Made by a program: the position numbers and the translations under genes
Origin: G963704535 sp963704535
Lineage (GTDB): Bacteria > Chloroflexota > Chloroflexia > Chloroflexales > Roseiflexaceae
Assembly (NCBI GenBank): GCA_963704535.1
Contig: OY969916.1
Span: 4,774,001 to 4,838,000 of the forward strand
DNA length: 64,000 nucleotides
Direction of reading: 5' to 3'
Notes under the pieces: model-generated
The model's database searches: none
What the model saw: only the letters and a program-made list of their open reading frames with translations
Told to the model about the DNA's origin: nothing
In this document: positions 15,956 to 24,465 of the stretch, in pieces
Layout: every line of letters starts with the position of its first letter
How positions within the stretch are numbered: the stretch's first letter is position 1

Positions 15956-18466
15956 ATGACAATCAGTCAACAAACACTTGAGACACTTGAGTTCCCCAAA
16001 ATTCGCGATCGGCTGGCGCGGCACACCTCATTCGCGGCGTCGCGCGCGCTGGCCCTCGCGCTTGAGCCAAGCACCGATAGCTACGAAGTACGCCGCCGGC
16101 TGCGCCGCACCAGTGAGGCCCGGCGGCTGCTTGACGATCACCCGGAGACCAGCATCGGCGGCGCCCGCGATGTTCGCGCGGCGGCCGGGCTGGCCCGGCG
16201 CGGCGGCGTGCTTGAGGCGGCCACGTTCCTGGAGATCGCCGCCACGATCGCCAGCGGGCGCCGTCTGCGCACCTTGCTGCTGAAGGTCGACGAGACGGTG
16301 TTCCCGCTGCTGCGTGAGCTGGCCGATGACCTGACGAACCTGCCGGCGCTGGAGGCGGCGATCGCCGGCACGATCGGCGACGACGGCGGGGTGCTTGATA
16401 GCGCCAGCCCCAAGTTCGGGCAGTTGCGCGCTGATGTGCGCGTCGCGTTCAGCCGGCTGCAGGAGCGGCTTCAGGGGATGATCAACTCGTCGCAGTATAG
16501 CGACGCGCTCCAGGAGCCGATTATCACCGTCCGCAACGGCCGCTATGTCATTCCGGTCAAGGCGTCGCACCGCCGCAATGTGCGCGGGCTGATCCACGAT
16601 CAATCGGCCAGCGGCGCAACGCTGTATATCGAGCCGATGGCGATCGTCGAGATTAACAATCGCTGGCGCCAGCTCCAACTGGCCGAGGAGGAGGAGGTCG
16701 CCCGAATCTTGGCCGAGCTGTCCGAGCGGGTTGGGCAGGATGCGACCGAGATCGTGGCCGGGGTCGAGGCGCTGGCGGCGATCGACCTGGGCTTCGCGCT
16801 GGCGAAGTACTCGGCCGCGCTGCGCTGCGTCGAGCCGGAGATCGTCGAAGAGTCCGTGGTCAGTGGTCCGTTGTCCGTTGCGGAAGAGCAATTGACAACT
16901 GACAACGGACAACGGACCACGGACCAGGCGGCACCGCTGCGCTTCACGCAGGCACGGCACCCGTTGCTCGATCAGGGCATGGTGGTACCGATTGATCTAC
17001 ACCTGGGCGGCCCGTTTCGCATCCTGCTGATCACGGGGCCGAACACCGGCGGAAAGACCGTTGCGCTGAAGACCAGCGGCCTGCTGGCGATCATGGCCCA
17101 GGCCGGGATGCACATCCCCGCGAAAGCGCCGGCCCACATGCCGGTCTTCAGCCAGATCTTCGCCGACATCGGCGACGAGCAGAGCATCGAGCAGAGCCTC
17201 TCGACCTTTTCGTCGCATATGAGCAATATCATTCGGATCTTGCGGGCGCTTGAGGAGCGGCCAGCCGACTACGACTGGTCACAGGCCGAGGGTCCCGCGC
17301 TGGTGCTGCTGGACGAGCTTGGCGCCGGCACCGACCCGGTCGAGGGCGCCGCGCTGGCCCGCGCGATCGTCGGGCGGCTGCTCGACGTGGGGGTGCTGGG
17401 GATCGCCACGACCCACTATGCCGAGCTGAAGGCGTTTGCCTACGCGACCGAGGGGGTTGAGAACAGCTCGGTCGAGTTCGATGTCGAGACGCTGGCGCCG
17501 ACGTACCGGCTGACGATCGGGCTGCCGGGGCGCTCGAACGCGCTGGCGATCGCCGCGCGCCTGGGCCTCGACCCGGCGCTGGTCGATCGGGCGCGCAGCA
17601 CGATGGCGCGCGAGGATGCCCAGGTCGAGGATCTGCTGGCCGGTATCCACCGCGAACGCGAGGCTGCGGCGGTGGAGCTACAGCGGGCCGAGGAGTTGCG
17701 CTCCGACACCGAGAAGTACCGCGATCGGCTGGCCGCCGAGCTGCGCGAGTTCGAGCAGCGGCGCGAGGCGGAGTGGCAGGCCGCCCAGGACCAGCTTGAG
17801 GATGAACTGCGCGAAGTGCGGGGCCAACTCCGGCGCCTGCGCGACGAGTTCCGCTCGGTCTCGCTCACGCGCCAGTGGATGGAGGAAGCCGAGCAGCGCC
17901 TGCAAACGGCGCAGACGCAGGTCAAGAGCGTCGCGCCGCCACCACGGACGAAGACAGCCGAAACGGCCCAACCGCCGACCGTGTACCAACCGGTTCCGCC
18001 GCCGCCGCTCCAGGTAGGCGACACGGTGCTGGTGCGCTCGATCGGATTGAGCGGCGAGATCCTCTCGATCGACGAGGAGGAGCAGGCCGCCGAGGTCCAG
18101 GTCGGCGGGTTTCGAATGCAGGCCGACTTGCGCGAGCTGCGTAAAGAAACCAGGAGCGAGCGCAAAGCAACCGAGCAGCGCGCGCAATCGCAGCGGCCAG
18201 TGCTCCCGCCGGCGCCGGATGTGGCGATGAGCTTCGACATGCGCGGCTGGCGGGCCGCCGATGTTGCTGATAAGCTCGACCACTACCTCAACGACGCCTA
18301 CCTGGCCGGGCTGCCGTTCGTGCGGCTGATCCACGGCAAGGGCACCGGGGCGCTGCGCCAGGTCGTCCGCGATGTCCTCGGTCGCCACGCGTTGGTCGCG
18401 TCGTTCGGGGGCGGCGGGCAGGATGGCGGCGAGGGAGTAACGATCGCACGGCTTGTGGAACGCTAG
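15956..18466 (+). CDS. mutS2: MutS2 ATPase/endonuclease with in-frame repeat insertion
   Basis: 836 residues. Features in order: MutS2 N-terminal lever (1-295), ATPase with ITGPNTGGKTVALK (Walker A, about 359-372) and LVLLDELGAGTDPVEG (Walker B), a long coiled coil (about 540-650) and a C-terminal Smr domain (FDMRGWRAADV, LIHGKGTGALR). MutS2 binds branched DNA and collided ribosomes; Smr is the nuclease. Residues about 299-323 (ESVVSGPLSVA...LTTDNGQRTT) are not family sequence but a translated heptamer hairpin also present in the second valS. The start abuts cvpA. Confidence 0.95.
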   Translation: MTISQQTLETLEFPKIRDRLARHTSFAASRALALALEPSTDSYEVRRRLRRTSEARRLLDDHPETSIGGARDVRAAAGLARRGGVLEAATFLEIAATIASGRRLRTLLLKVDETVFPLLRELADDLTNLPALEAAIAGTIGDDGGVLDSASPKFGQLRADVRVAFSRLQERLQGMINSSQYSDALQEPIITVRNGRYVIPVKASHRRNVRGLIHDQSASGATLYIEPMAIVEINNRWRQLQLAEEEEVARILAELSERVGQDATEIVAGVEALAAIDLGFALAKYSAALRCVEPEIVEESVVSGPLSVAEEQLTTDNGQRTTDQAAPLRFTQARHPLLDQGMVVPIDLHLGGPFRILLITGPNTGGKTVALKTSGLLAIMAQAGMHIPAKAPAHMPVFSQIFADIGDEQSIEQSLSTFSSHMSNIIRILRALEERPADYDWSQAEGPALVLLDELGAGTDPVEGAALARAIVGRLLDVGVLGIATTHYAELKAFAYATEGVENSSVEFDVETLAPTYRLTIGLPGRSNALAIAARLGLDPALVDRARSTMAREDAQVEDLLAGIHREREAAAVELQRAEELRSDTEKYRDRLAAELREFEQRREAEWQAAQDQLEDELREVRGQLRRLRDEFRSVSLTRQWMEEAEQRLQTAQTQVKSVAPPPRTKTAETAQPPTVYQPVPPPPLQVGDTVLVRSIGLSGEILSIDEEEQAAEVQVGGFRMQADLRELRKETRSERKATEQRAQSQRPVLPPAPDVAMSFDMRGWRAADVADKLDHYLNDAYLAGLPFVRLIHGKGTGALRQVVRDVLGRHALVASFGGGGQDGGEGVTIARLVER
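16850..16925. repeat. Heptamer hairpin inserted in frame in mutS2
   Basis: GTCAGTGGTCCGTTGTCCGT on one side and TTGACAACTGACAACGGACA on the other form an inverted repeat. It is translated without a frameshift and is highly similar to 34311-34386 in the second ValRS gene. Confidence 0.92.
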
Positions 18467-18475
18467 GCAAGCCGG

Positions 18476-18598
18476 AGATTGGAGATTGGAGATTATACTC
18501 CATCTCGAAACCACGGTTTCTAGTGGTGCCATTCTACTTTACAACGTGAGAGGTGGAGACTGAGGGGGCTGCCCCCTCAACCCCCCTTTTTCCTAGAA
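18476..18598. repeat. GGAGATT heptamers followed by a family A copy
   Basis: GGAGATT is repeated three times at 18476-18497. A family A unit at about 18519-18598 follows (CTACTTTACAACGTGAGAGG, GACTGAGGGGGC, CCCCCTCAACCCCCC). They fill the gap between mutS2 and the LysM gene. Confidence 0.8.
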
Positions 18599-18602
18599 CT
18601 CT

Positions 18603-19244
18603 ATGTCACAACCCTTGATAGTGCTTCTTTTGCTGTTGGCGCTGGGGCTGCCGGTGCTGGGCGCGCTGCTCCTCCGGTTCCTGGCCCCGCGTGTCACGCC
18701 GATGCGGCTCTATGGCACGGCCGCGACGATCTTCGGCATTGCGATCATCAGCGTCCTGTGGCTGGCGCGCAGCCAGGTGCCCAGCCTGAGCTTCCTTGGC
18801 GTTTCGCTGGTGCTGCCGTTGGCGGCCCCGCCCGATCAAGACCTGGTTCTGCCGCCGATCGCGGTCGCGCCGGCCCCAGATCAGCAGCCGCCGAGCGCCA
18901 GTCAGGTGCCGGAGCCCACCGCCAGCGTTGCCGAGCCGGCAGAGACCGCCAGTCCGACCGCGACCACTCGCTCGACGACCGCCCCAACCGCGACAGTCCC
19001 ACCGACGGCGACTACGGCGCCCACCGAGCCGCCGACGGCGACACCTGTCCCGCCGACCGAGACGCCGATCCCACCGACCGCCGCGCCGGCCGGGCCGCGT
19101 ACGTACCGCGTCCAACCCGGCGACACGCTGCGCTCGATCGCCGAGCAGTTCAACGTCAGCGTGCAGGCGCTCCTCGACGCCAACGACCTGACGCCGGCGG
19201 AGGCCGACAGCCTGCGGATCGATCAGGAATTGGTGATTCCTTAG
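18603..19244 (+). CDS. Membrane-anchored LysM protein
   Basis: 213 residues: two N-terminal membrane segments (about 5-28 and 38-55), a Thr/Pro/Ala-rich linker of about 90 residues (PPTATTAPTEPPTATP), and a C-terminal LysM domain, TYRVQPGDTLRSIAEQFNVS with LLDANDL and IDQELVIP. LysM binds N-acetylglucosamine polymers such as peptidoglycan. It is followed by a second LysM-containing gene, so the two may act together at the cell wall. No ribosome-binding site is obvious. Confidence 0.85.
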   Translation: MSQPLIVLLLLLALGLPVLGALLLRFLAPRVTPMRLYGTAATIFGIAIISVLWLARSQVPSLSFLGVSLVLPLAAPPDQDLVLPPIAVAPAPDQQPPSASQVPEPTASVAEPAETASPTATTRSTTAPTATVPPTATTAPTEPPTATPVPPTETPIPPTAAPAGPRTYRVQPGDTLRSIAEQFNVSVQALLDANDLTPAEADSLRIDQELVIP

Positions 19245-19245
19245 A

Positions 19246-19434
19246 CACAGTCTGAAAAGGGGAGTTTGAGGGGGCCGCCCCTCAAGAATCCTCCTTCCAC
19301 CACGGATCGTATGCGAGCCAATGCCCTTTTCAGACAGGCTCTTAGAAGCTGTCTGAAAGGGGGGAGTTTGAGGGGGTAGCCCCCTCAAGAACCCCTTTCC
19401 ACCACCTTTTCAGACAGTCTTTTAGACAATAAGC
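19246..19434. repeat. Two family A TIR elements
   Basis: Copy one: CAGTCTGAAAAGGGGAG to TTTTCAGACAGGCTCTTAG; copy two: AGAAGCTGTCTGAAAGG to CCTTTTCAGACAGTCTTTTA. Outer ends are inverted repeats; both have the GAGGGGGC/GCCCC(CT)C core. These copies show the full element structure best. Confidence 0.92.
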
Positions 19435-19441
19435 TGCAAAC

Positions 19442-20587
19442 ATGAACAATCGACCAGGGATGTTGCCACGTAATACGAGTCTTCCGCTGATTGTCCTTAC
19501 CCTGCTCGTCGGCATCGCGCTCGGCTGGCTGCTGCGCGACACGCTCGCCGGCGGCAACACGCAGGTGAGCGCGCCGACCGCCACTTCGGCGCCGGCGCCG
19601 GCGCCACAACCGCCCACGACAAGTATCACCAGCGCCCCGGCGGCGACCGCGCTACCCACGCCGACCATGATCCCGGCGCCGACCCACACGCCCGCGCCGC
19701 CGACCGCTGCGCCGGCCACCCCACTGCCCGAACCCAGCGCGACGCCCGCGCCGCCGACCGCCGCCACCGAACCGCCGGCGCCGGAGATCGCCGGCTATGT
19801 CGGGCATGTGGTCGCGGAGGGTGAGACGCTGGAGGCGATCGCGCAGCGCGGCGGCAGCACGCCGGAGCTGATCGCGCGCTACAACTTGCTTGAGGCGCCG
19901 CCGCAGCCGGGCCGCGGCCTGATCGTGCCGCAGCTCGCCGGCCAACCGGCCGACCTGGAGAGCACGCCGATCCTGGTGGAGCGGGGTAGCGACAGCCGGC
20001 CATGGGTCGCGCTCACGCTCGATGCGGGGGCCGGTGCCGAGCCGGTGCCGCGCGTGCTCCAGACGTTGCGCGAGCGCGGCGTCACGATCACGTTTTTCCT
20101 GACCGGCGCGTGGATCGCCGAGAATCCCGATCTGGCCCGCCAGATCGTCGCCGATGGCCACGAGATCGCCAACCACACCAGGAGCCACCCGGACCTGCGG
20201 AACCTCGACGACGACTCGATCCGCCAGGAACTAGCCGACACCGAGGAGTTGATGCAGCAGACGACCGGGGCCGCCACGCGCCCGTTCTTCCGCCCGCCGT
20301 TCGGCGCATACGACGAGCGGGTGCTGCGAATCGTGGAGAGCGAGGGCTACCTGCCGGTCTACTGGACGCTCGACAGCCTCGACTCGGTCGGCGAGCCGAA
20401 GACGCCGGAGTTCCTGCTGGAGCGTGTCACTGCCAAGCTGACGCCGGAGCAGTTGCGCGGCGCGATCATCCTGGCGCACTGCGGCAGCGCCCCGACCGCC
20501 GACGCGCTGCCGCAGATCCTGGACCGCTTCGCGGAGATGGGGTTTGAGGTGAAGAAAGTGTCAGAGGTCCTCGCGGATGGAGTATAA
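19442..20587 (+). CDS. LysM and polysaccharide deacetylase (NodB) protein
   Basis: 381 residues: one N-terminal membrane anchor (about 14-31), an Ala/Pro/Thr-rich linker to about 115, a degenerate LysM (VVAEGETLEAIAQRGG), then a NodB deacetylase domain (about 185-381). Catalytic motifs: VALTLDAGAG (the second metal Asp of TFDD is Ala, as in some family members), HEIANHTRSHPDL (metal His pair), RPPFGAYD and IILAHCGS. It probably removes acetyl groups from peptidoglycan or another wall glycan outside the membrane. Confidence 0.9.
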   Translation: MNNRPGMLPRNTSLPLIVLTLLVGIALGWLLRDTLAGGNTQVSAPTATSAPAPAPQPPTTSITSAPAATALPTPTMIPAPTHTPAPPTAAPATPLPEPSATPAPPTAATEPPAPEIAGYVGHVVAEGETLEAIAQRGGSTPELIARYNLLEAPPQPGRGLIVPQLAGQPADLESTPILVERGSDSRPWVALTLDAGAGAEPVPRVLQTLRERGVTITFFLTGAWIAENPDLARQIVADGHEIANHTRSHPDLRNLDDDSIRQELADTEELMQQTTGAATRPFFRPPFGAYDERVLRIVESEGYLPVYWTLDSLDSVGEPKTPEFLLERVTAKLTPEQLRGAIILAHCGSAPTADALPQILDRFAEMGFEVKKVSEVLADGV

Positions 20588-20609
20588 TCCCAATAGTATG
20601 AGTCACGTG

Positions 20610-20750
20610 GTGGCGCCCACAACGCCGCCGTTGCCTGCCCTTCGTCAAGCTCAGGAAGTTCGGCAGCTAGGTACTTCACCACTTTTTTTATCGAGGATTT
20701 TCGCCCGGCCGGGCGAAAATCCTCGATAAAAGGAAGAAAAAGTATCACTT
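20610..20750. repeat. Family B element with 46-bp perfect palindrome
   Basis: GGCGCCCACAACGCCGCCGT, then CCCTTCGTCAAGCTCAGGAAG, then a perfect palindrome at 20686-20731 (23-bp arms, no unpaired loop), then AAGGAAGAAAAAGTA. Two further copies are at 40381 and 50601. It lies between the deacetylase gene and valS. Confidence 0.93.
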
Positions 20751-21418
20751 TTCCAGCGGAGAGATAGTTGTATGACCCGATCAGATACCCAGCGCCCCGC
20801 CGAGATGGCCAAAGCCTACGAGCCCCAGCAGGTCGAGCTGCGCCTCTACGAGTGGTGGGAGTCGCAAGGCTTGTTCACGCCCAACACCGATGCCGGCTAT
20901 ACGCCATTCGTGATGTCGATGCCGCCGCCCAATGTCACCGGCGAGCTGCATATGGGCCACGCGATGTTCGTGACGATCGAGGATGTGATCGTGCGCTGGC
21001 ACCGGATGCTGGGTGAGCCGACGCTGTGGCTGCCGGGCACCGACCACGCCGGCATTGCGACACAGACGCAGGTGGAAAAGCTGCTGCGCAGCGAGGGCAC
21101 CAGCCGCCAGGAGGTCGGGCGGGAAGAGTTCCTGCGGCGCACCTGGGAATGGAAAGCAAAGTATGGCGGCGAGATCACCCGCCAGCTCCGGCGCCTCGGC
21201 GCCTCGTGCGACTGGACCCGCGAGCGCTTCACACTTGACCCAGGGCTCTCGCGGGCGGTGCGGGCGGCCTTCAAGCGACTCTACGACGACGGCCTGATCT
21301 ACCGCGGCACCTACCTGGTCAACTGGTCGCCCAATCTTCAGACGGCGGTCAGCGACCTGGAGGTCGAGTATGAGGAGCGCCAGGGTAGCCTGTGGTATGT
21401 GCGCTACCCGCTGGCGCC

Positions 21419-21452
21419 AGAGAACAAAGAACAAAGAACAGAGAACAAAGCA
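21419..21452. repeat. AGAACAA heptamers in frame in valS
   Basis: Tandem AGAACAA-type units encode ENKEQRTENK just before the CP1 editing domain. The same peptide is found in the proteins at 54259-55197 (as NEEQRTE) and 61092-63599. Confidence 0.88.
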
Positions 21453-22297
21453 GATCATGAGTGGGGTTCGGGGAGATGGGCCGAAGGCGCGACCGAGTTC
21501 ATCACCGTGGCGACGACGCGACCGGAGACGATCCTGGGCGATACCGCCGTGGCCGTGAATCCGGAGGACGAGCGCTACAGGCACCTGGTCGGCCGCGAGG
21601 CGCTGCTGCCGGGCATCGGGCGGCGGGTGCCGATCATCGCCGACGAGTATGTTGACCCGGCGTTCGGCACCGGCGCGGTCAAGATCACCCCGGCGCACGA
21701 CCCGAACGATTACCAGGTCGGCCTGCGGCACAGCCTGTCGCAGATCAACATTATGAATAAGGATGCGACTCTCAACGCCGAGGCCGGCCCCTACGCCGGG
21801 CAGGAGCGCTTTGCGGCGCGCAAAAGCCTGCTGGCCGACCTGGAAAAGGAAGGGCTGCTGGTCAAGACCGAGCCGCACACTATGTCGGTCGGGATCAGCC
21901 AGCGCGGCGGCGAGGTGATCGAGCCGCTGTTGAGCGAGCAATGGTTCGTGCGCGCCAAGCCACTGGCCGAGCTAGCGCTGGCGGCGGTCAAAGAAGGCCG
22001 CACCCGGATCGTCCCTGAGCGCTTTGAGAAAGTCTACTTTCACTGGCTGGAGAACATTGAGGACTGGTGCATCAGCCGGCAGCTCTGGTGGGGCCACCGC
22101 ATCCCAGTCTGGTACAGCGCCGACGGCCAGATGATCGTGCCAGGGCCGGACGACCCTGAGCCGCAGGGCGCGGGCATCACCCAGGACCCCGACGTGCTGG
22201 ATACCTGGTTCTCCAGCGGGTTGTGGCCCTTCTCGACGCTCGGCTGGCCCGACGACACCGCCGACCTGGGCTCTTTTTACCCGACCAGCGTGATGGA

Positions 22298-22330
<33 letters not shown>

Positions 22331-22619
22331 CCGTATGATGATGATGGGCTGCTACCTGACCGGGACGGCGCCGTTCCACACGATCTACCTGCACGGGCTG
22401 GTGCGCGATAAGCAGGGCCGCAAGATGAGCAAGAGCTATGGCAATGTCGTCAACCCGCTGGAGGTGATGGACCAGTACGGCACCGACGCGTTGCGCTTCA
22501 CGCTGACGACCAGCGGCACGCCGGGGCAGGATCTCAACCTCAACATGGAGCGGATCGAGGCGGCGCGCAACTTCGGCAATAAGATCTGGAATATCACCCG
22601 GTTTGTGATCTCCAAGCTC

Positions 22620-22738
22620 GACCGCCGACCGACGACCACCGACCAACGACTATCGACAACCGACAACCGACAGCCGACAGCCGACCACCCACCGACAGCC
22701 GACAGCCGACCGACGACCACCGACCACCGATCGTCGGA
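22620..22738. repeat. CCGACCA-type heptamers in frame in valS
   Basis: About 120 bp of CGACCAC/CGACAGC-type heptamers encode a Thr/Asp/Arg-rich stretch (RPTTTDQRLSTTDNRQPTAD) between the KMSKS loop and the anticodon-binding domain. Confidence 0.88.
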
Positions 22739-23626
22739 GACGGATGGGCATGGGCAAGCGGCAGTGGATGGTACGCTGGCGGATCATTGGATTATGTCAC
22801 GCTATCAGCGCCTGGTGGCCGAGGTGGATCGGTTGATGCGGGCGTATAACTTCGGTGAGGCCGGCCGCCAGATCCACGATTTCCTGTGGAGCGAGTTCGC
22901 CGATTGGTACGTCGAGGTCGCCAAGGTCCAGCTTGAGGGCGATGAGCGGCGGCAGCAACACACGCGCGAGGTGCTGTACACGGTTCTGGAGGGATCACTG
23001 CGGCTGCTACACCCGTTTATGCCGTTTGTGACCGAGGAGCTGTGGCAGTACCTCACGGCGACTGCTGCCGAACCATCATCGGTGGGGCGTCGGCCGTCAA
23101 TCATGGTGACGGCGTACCCGGCGCCAGGCCAGGACGGACTGGACGAGGCGACCGAGCGCGATTTCGCCCTGCTGCGCGAGATCATCAGCGAGCATCCGCA
23201 ACGTTCGCAACGAGTACAAGGTCGAGCCGGCGCGCTTTGTGGCGGCGACGATCGCGGCGGGCGGGCGTGTACCGTTGATCGAGGCGCAGCGGGCGCTGCT
23301 GGCGCGGCTGGCGCGCGTGGCCGACGACCAGTTGACGATCGTGGAGCAGCTCGACGCCAAGCCGCAGAACGCCGCCGCGCTGGTCATTGGCGATGTCGAG
23401 GTCTACTTGCCGCTGGCGGGGCTCATCGATATGGAGGCCGAGCGGGCGCGGCTGCACAAGGAGCTGGACTCCGCCGAGGCCGAGATCGGGCGGCGCGAGG
23501 CGCGGCTGGGCAACCCCGGCTTCGCCGAGAAGGCGCCGGCCAATGTGGTGCAGCGCGAGCGCGATGGGCTGGCGGCGGCCCGCGCGGCAGCGGAGCGGCT
23601 GCGCGAGCGGCTTGAACACACTTTGT

Positions 23627-23772
23627 AGAAAATCTAAAAGGGGAGTTTGAGGGGTTGCCCCTCAAGAATCCTTTTTTCCACACCAATCTCTTACATCAGT
23701 AGAAAACCTAAAAAGGGGAGTTTGAGGGGTTGCCCCTCAAGAATCCTTTTTTCCACACCAATCTCTTACATC
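23627..23772. repeat. Two tandem family A copies (about 70 bp)
   Basis: AGAAAAYCTAAAARGGGGAG units with core TTGAGGGGTTGCCCCTCAA and the end CCACACCAATCTCTTACATCA are repeated nearly exactly. The first overlaps the valS stop region. Confidence 0.92.
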
Positions 23773-23785
23773 AATCGAGGTGAGT

Positions 23786-24388
23786 ATGCGCGAGATCGGT
23801 CGGGTCAAACTGGTTCAGATCCAGCAGTCTTCGCTGAAAGTCGGGGAGCGGCTGCATGTCCGCTACGACCCGGCGCCGCTGCTGGTCGTCGACAGCCTGC
23901 TGCTGACGCCGAGCGGGGTGGTCGGGCTGACGGCTGATGGCGGCCGGCTGATCGACATTCATAATGCCCAGCACCCGGAGTCGAAGAACCAGCGCGGCGC
24001 CAACGATATCTCGATCGGCTTCACCAGCCACTACCAGGCCATGCGCGAGCGCTTCGGCGCGCACCTGGCCGATGGCTGCGCCGGCGAGAACATTTTGATC
24101 GAGGCCGACGACGCCTTTAAGCTGGCCGACCTAGCGGGGCGCGTGGCGATTCACAACTCGACCACAGGCGAGATCGTGGAACTCTCCGAGCTGCTGGTTG
24201 CGGCGCCATGCGCCCCATTTAGCCACTTCGCCGCCAACCAAAGCGAGCTACCTCCCCAGGCGCTGAAGCAAACGCTCCAGTTCCTGAACGATGGCCGGCG
24301 CGGCTTCTACGTCCAGCTCGCCGAGGGGCAGCGCACGGGACAGGTGCAGGCGGGTGATCGGGTGTTTGTCGCCGACGCCGATCCCTGA
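23786..24388 (+). CDS. MOSC-domain protein
   Basis: 200 residues. The central part NQRGANDISIGFTSHYQAMR and DGCAGENILIE fit the MOSC domain related to the C-terminal domain of molybdenum cofactor sulfurase, where a conserved Cys (here in DGCAGEN) may carry sulfur. The final GQVQAGDRVFVAD also matches the fold. Substrate unknown. ATG 23786 has GAGG 6 nt upstream; a GTG two codons earlier is possible. It is the last gene of a plus-strand run and converges with the gene at 24463. Confidence 0.8.
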   Translation: MREIGRVKLVQIQQSSLKVGERLHVRYDPAPLLVVDSLLLTPSGVVGLTADGGRLIDIHNAQHPESKNQRGANDISIGFTSHYQAMRERFGAHLADGCAGENILIEADDAFKLADLAGRVAIHNSTTGEIVELSELLVAAPCAPFSHFAANQSELPPQALKQTLQFLNDGRRGFYVQLAEGQRTGQVQAGDRVFVADADP

Positions 24389-24465
24389 GAAGCTGTCTGA
24401 AAGGGGGAGTTTGAGGGGGTAGCCCCTCAAACTCCCCCTTTCCACCACGGCCTCAGACAGTCTCA
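24387..24465. repeat. Family A TIR element between convergent genes
   Basis: GAAGCTGTCTGAAAGGGGGAG and CCTCAGACAGTCTC ends with the core TTTGAGGGGGTAGCCCCTCAAA. It separates two convergent genes and could serve as a bidirectional terminator. Confidence 0.88.
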
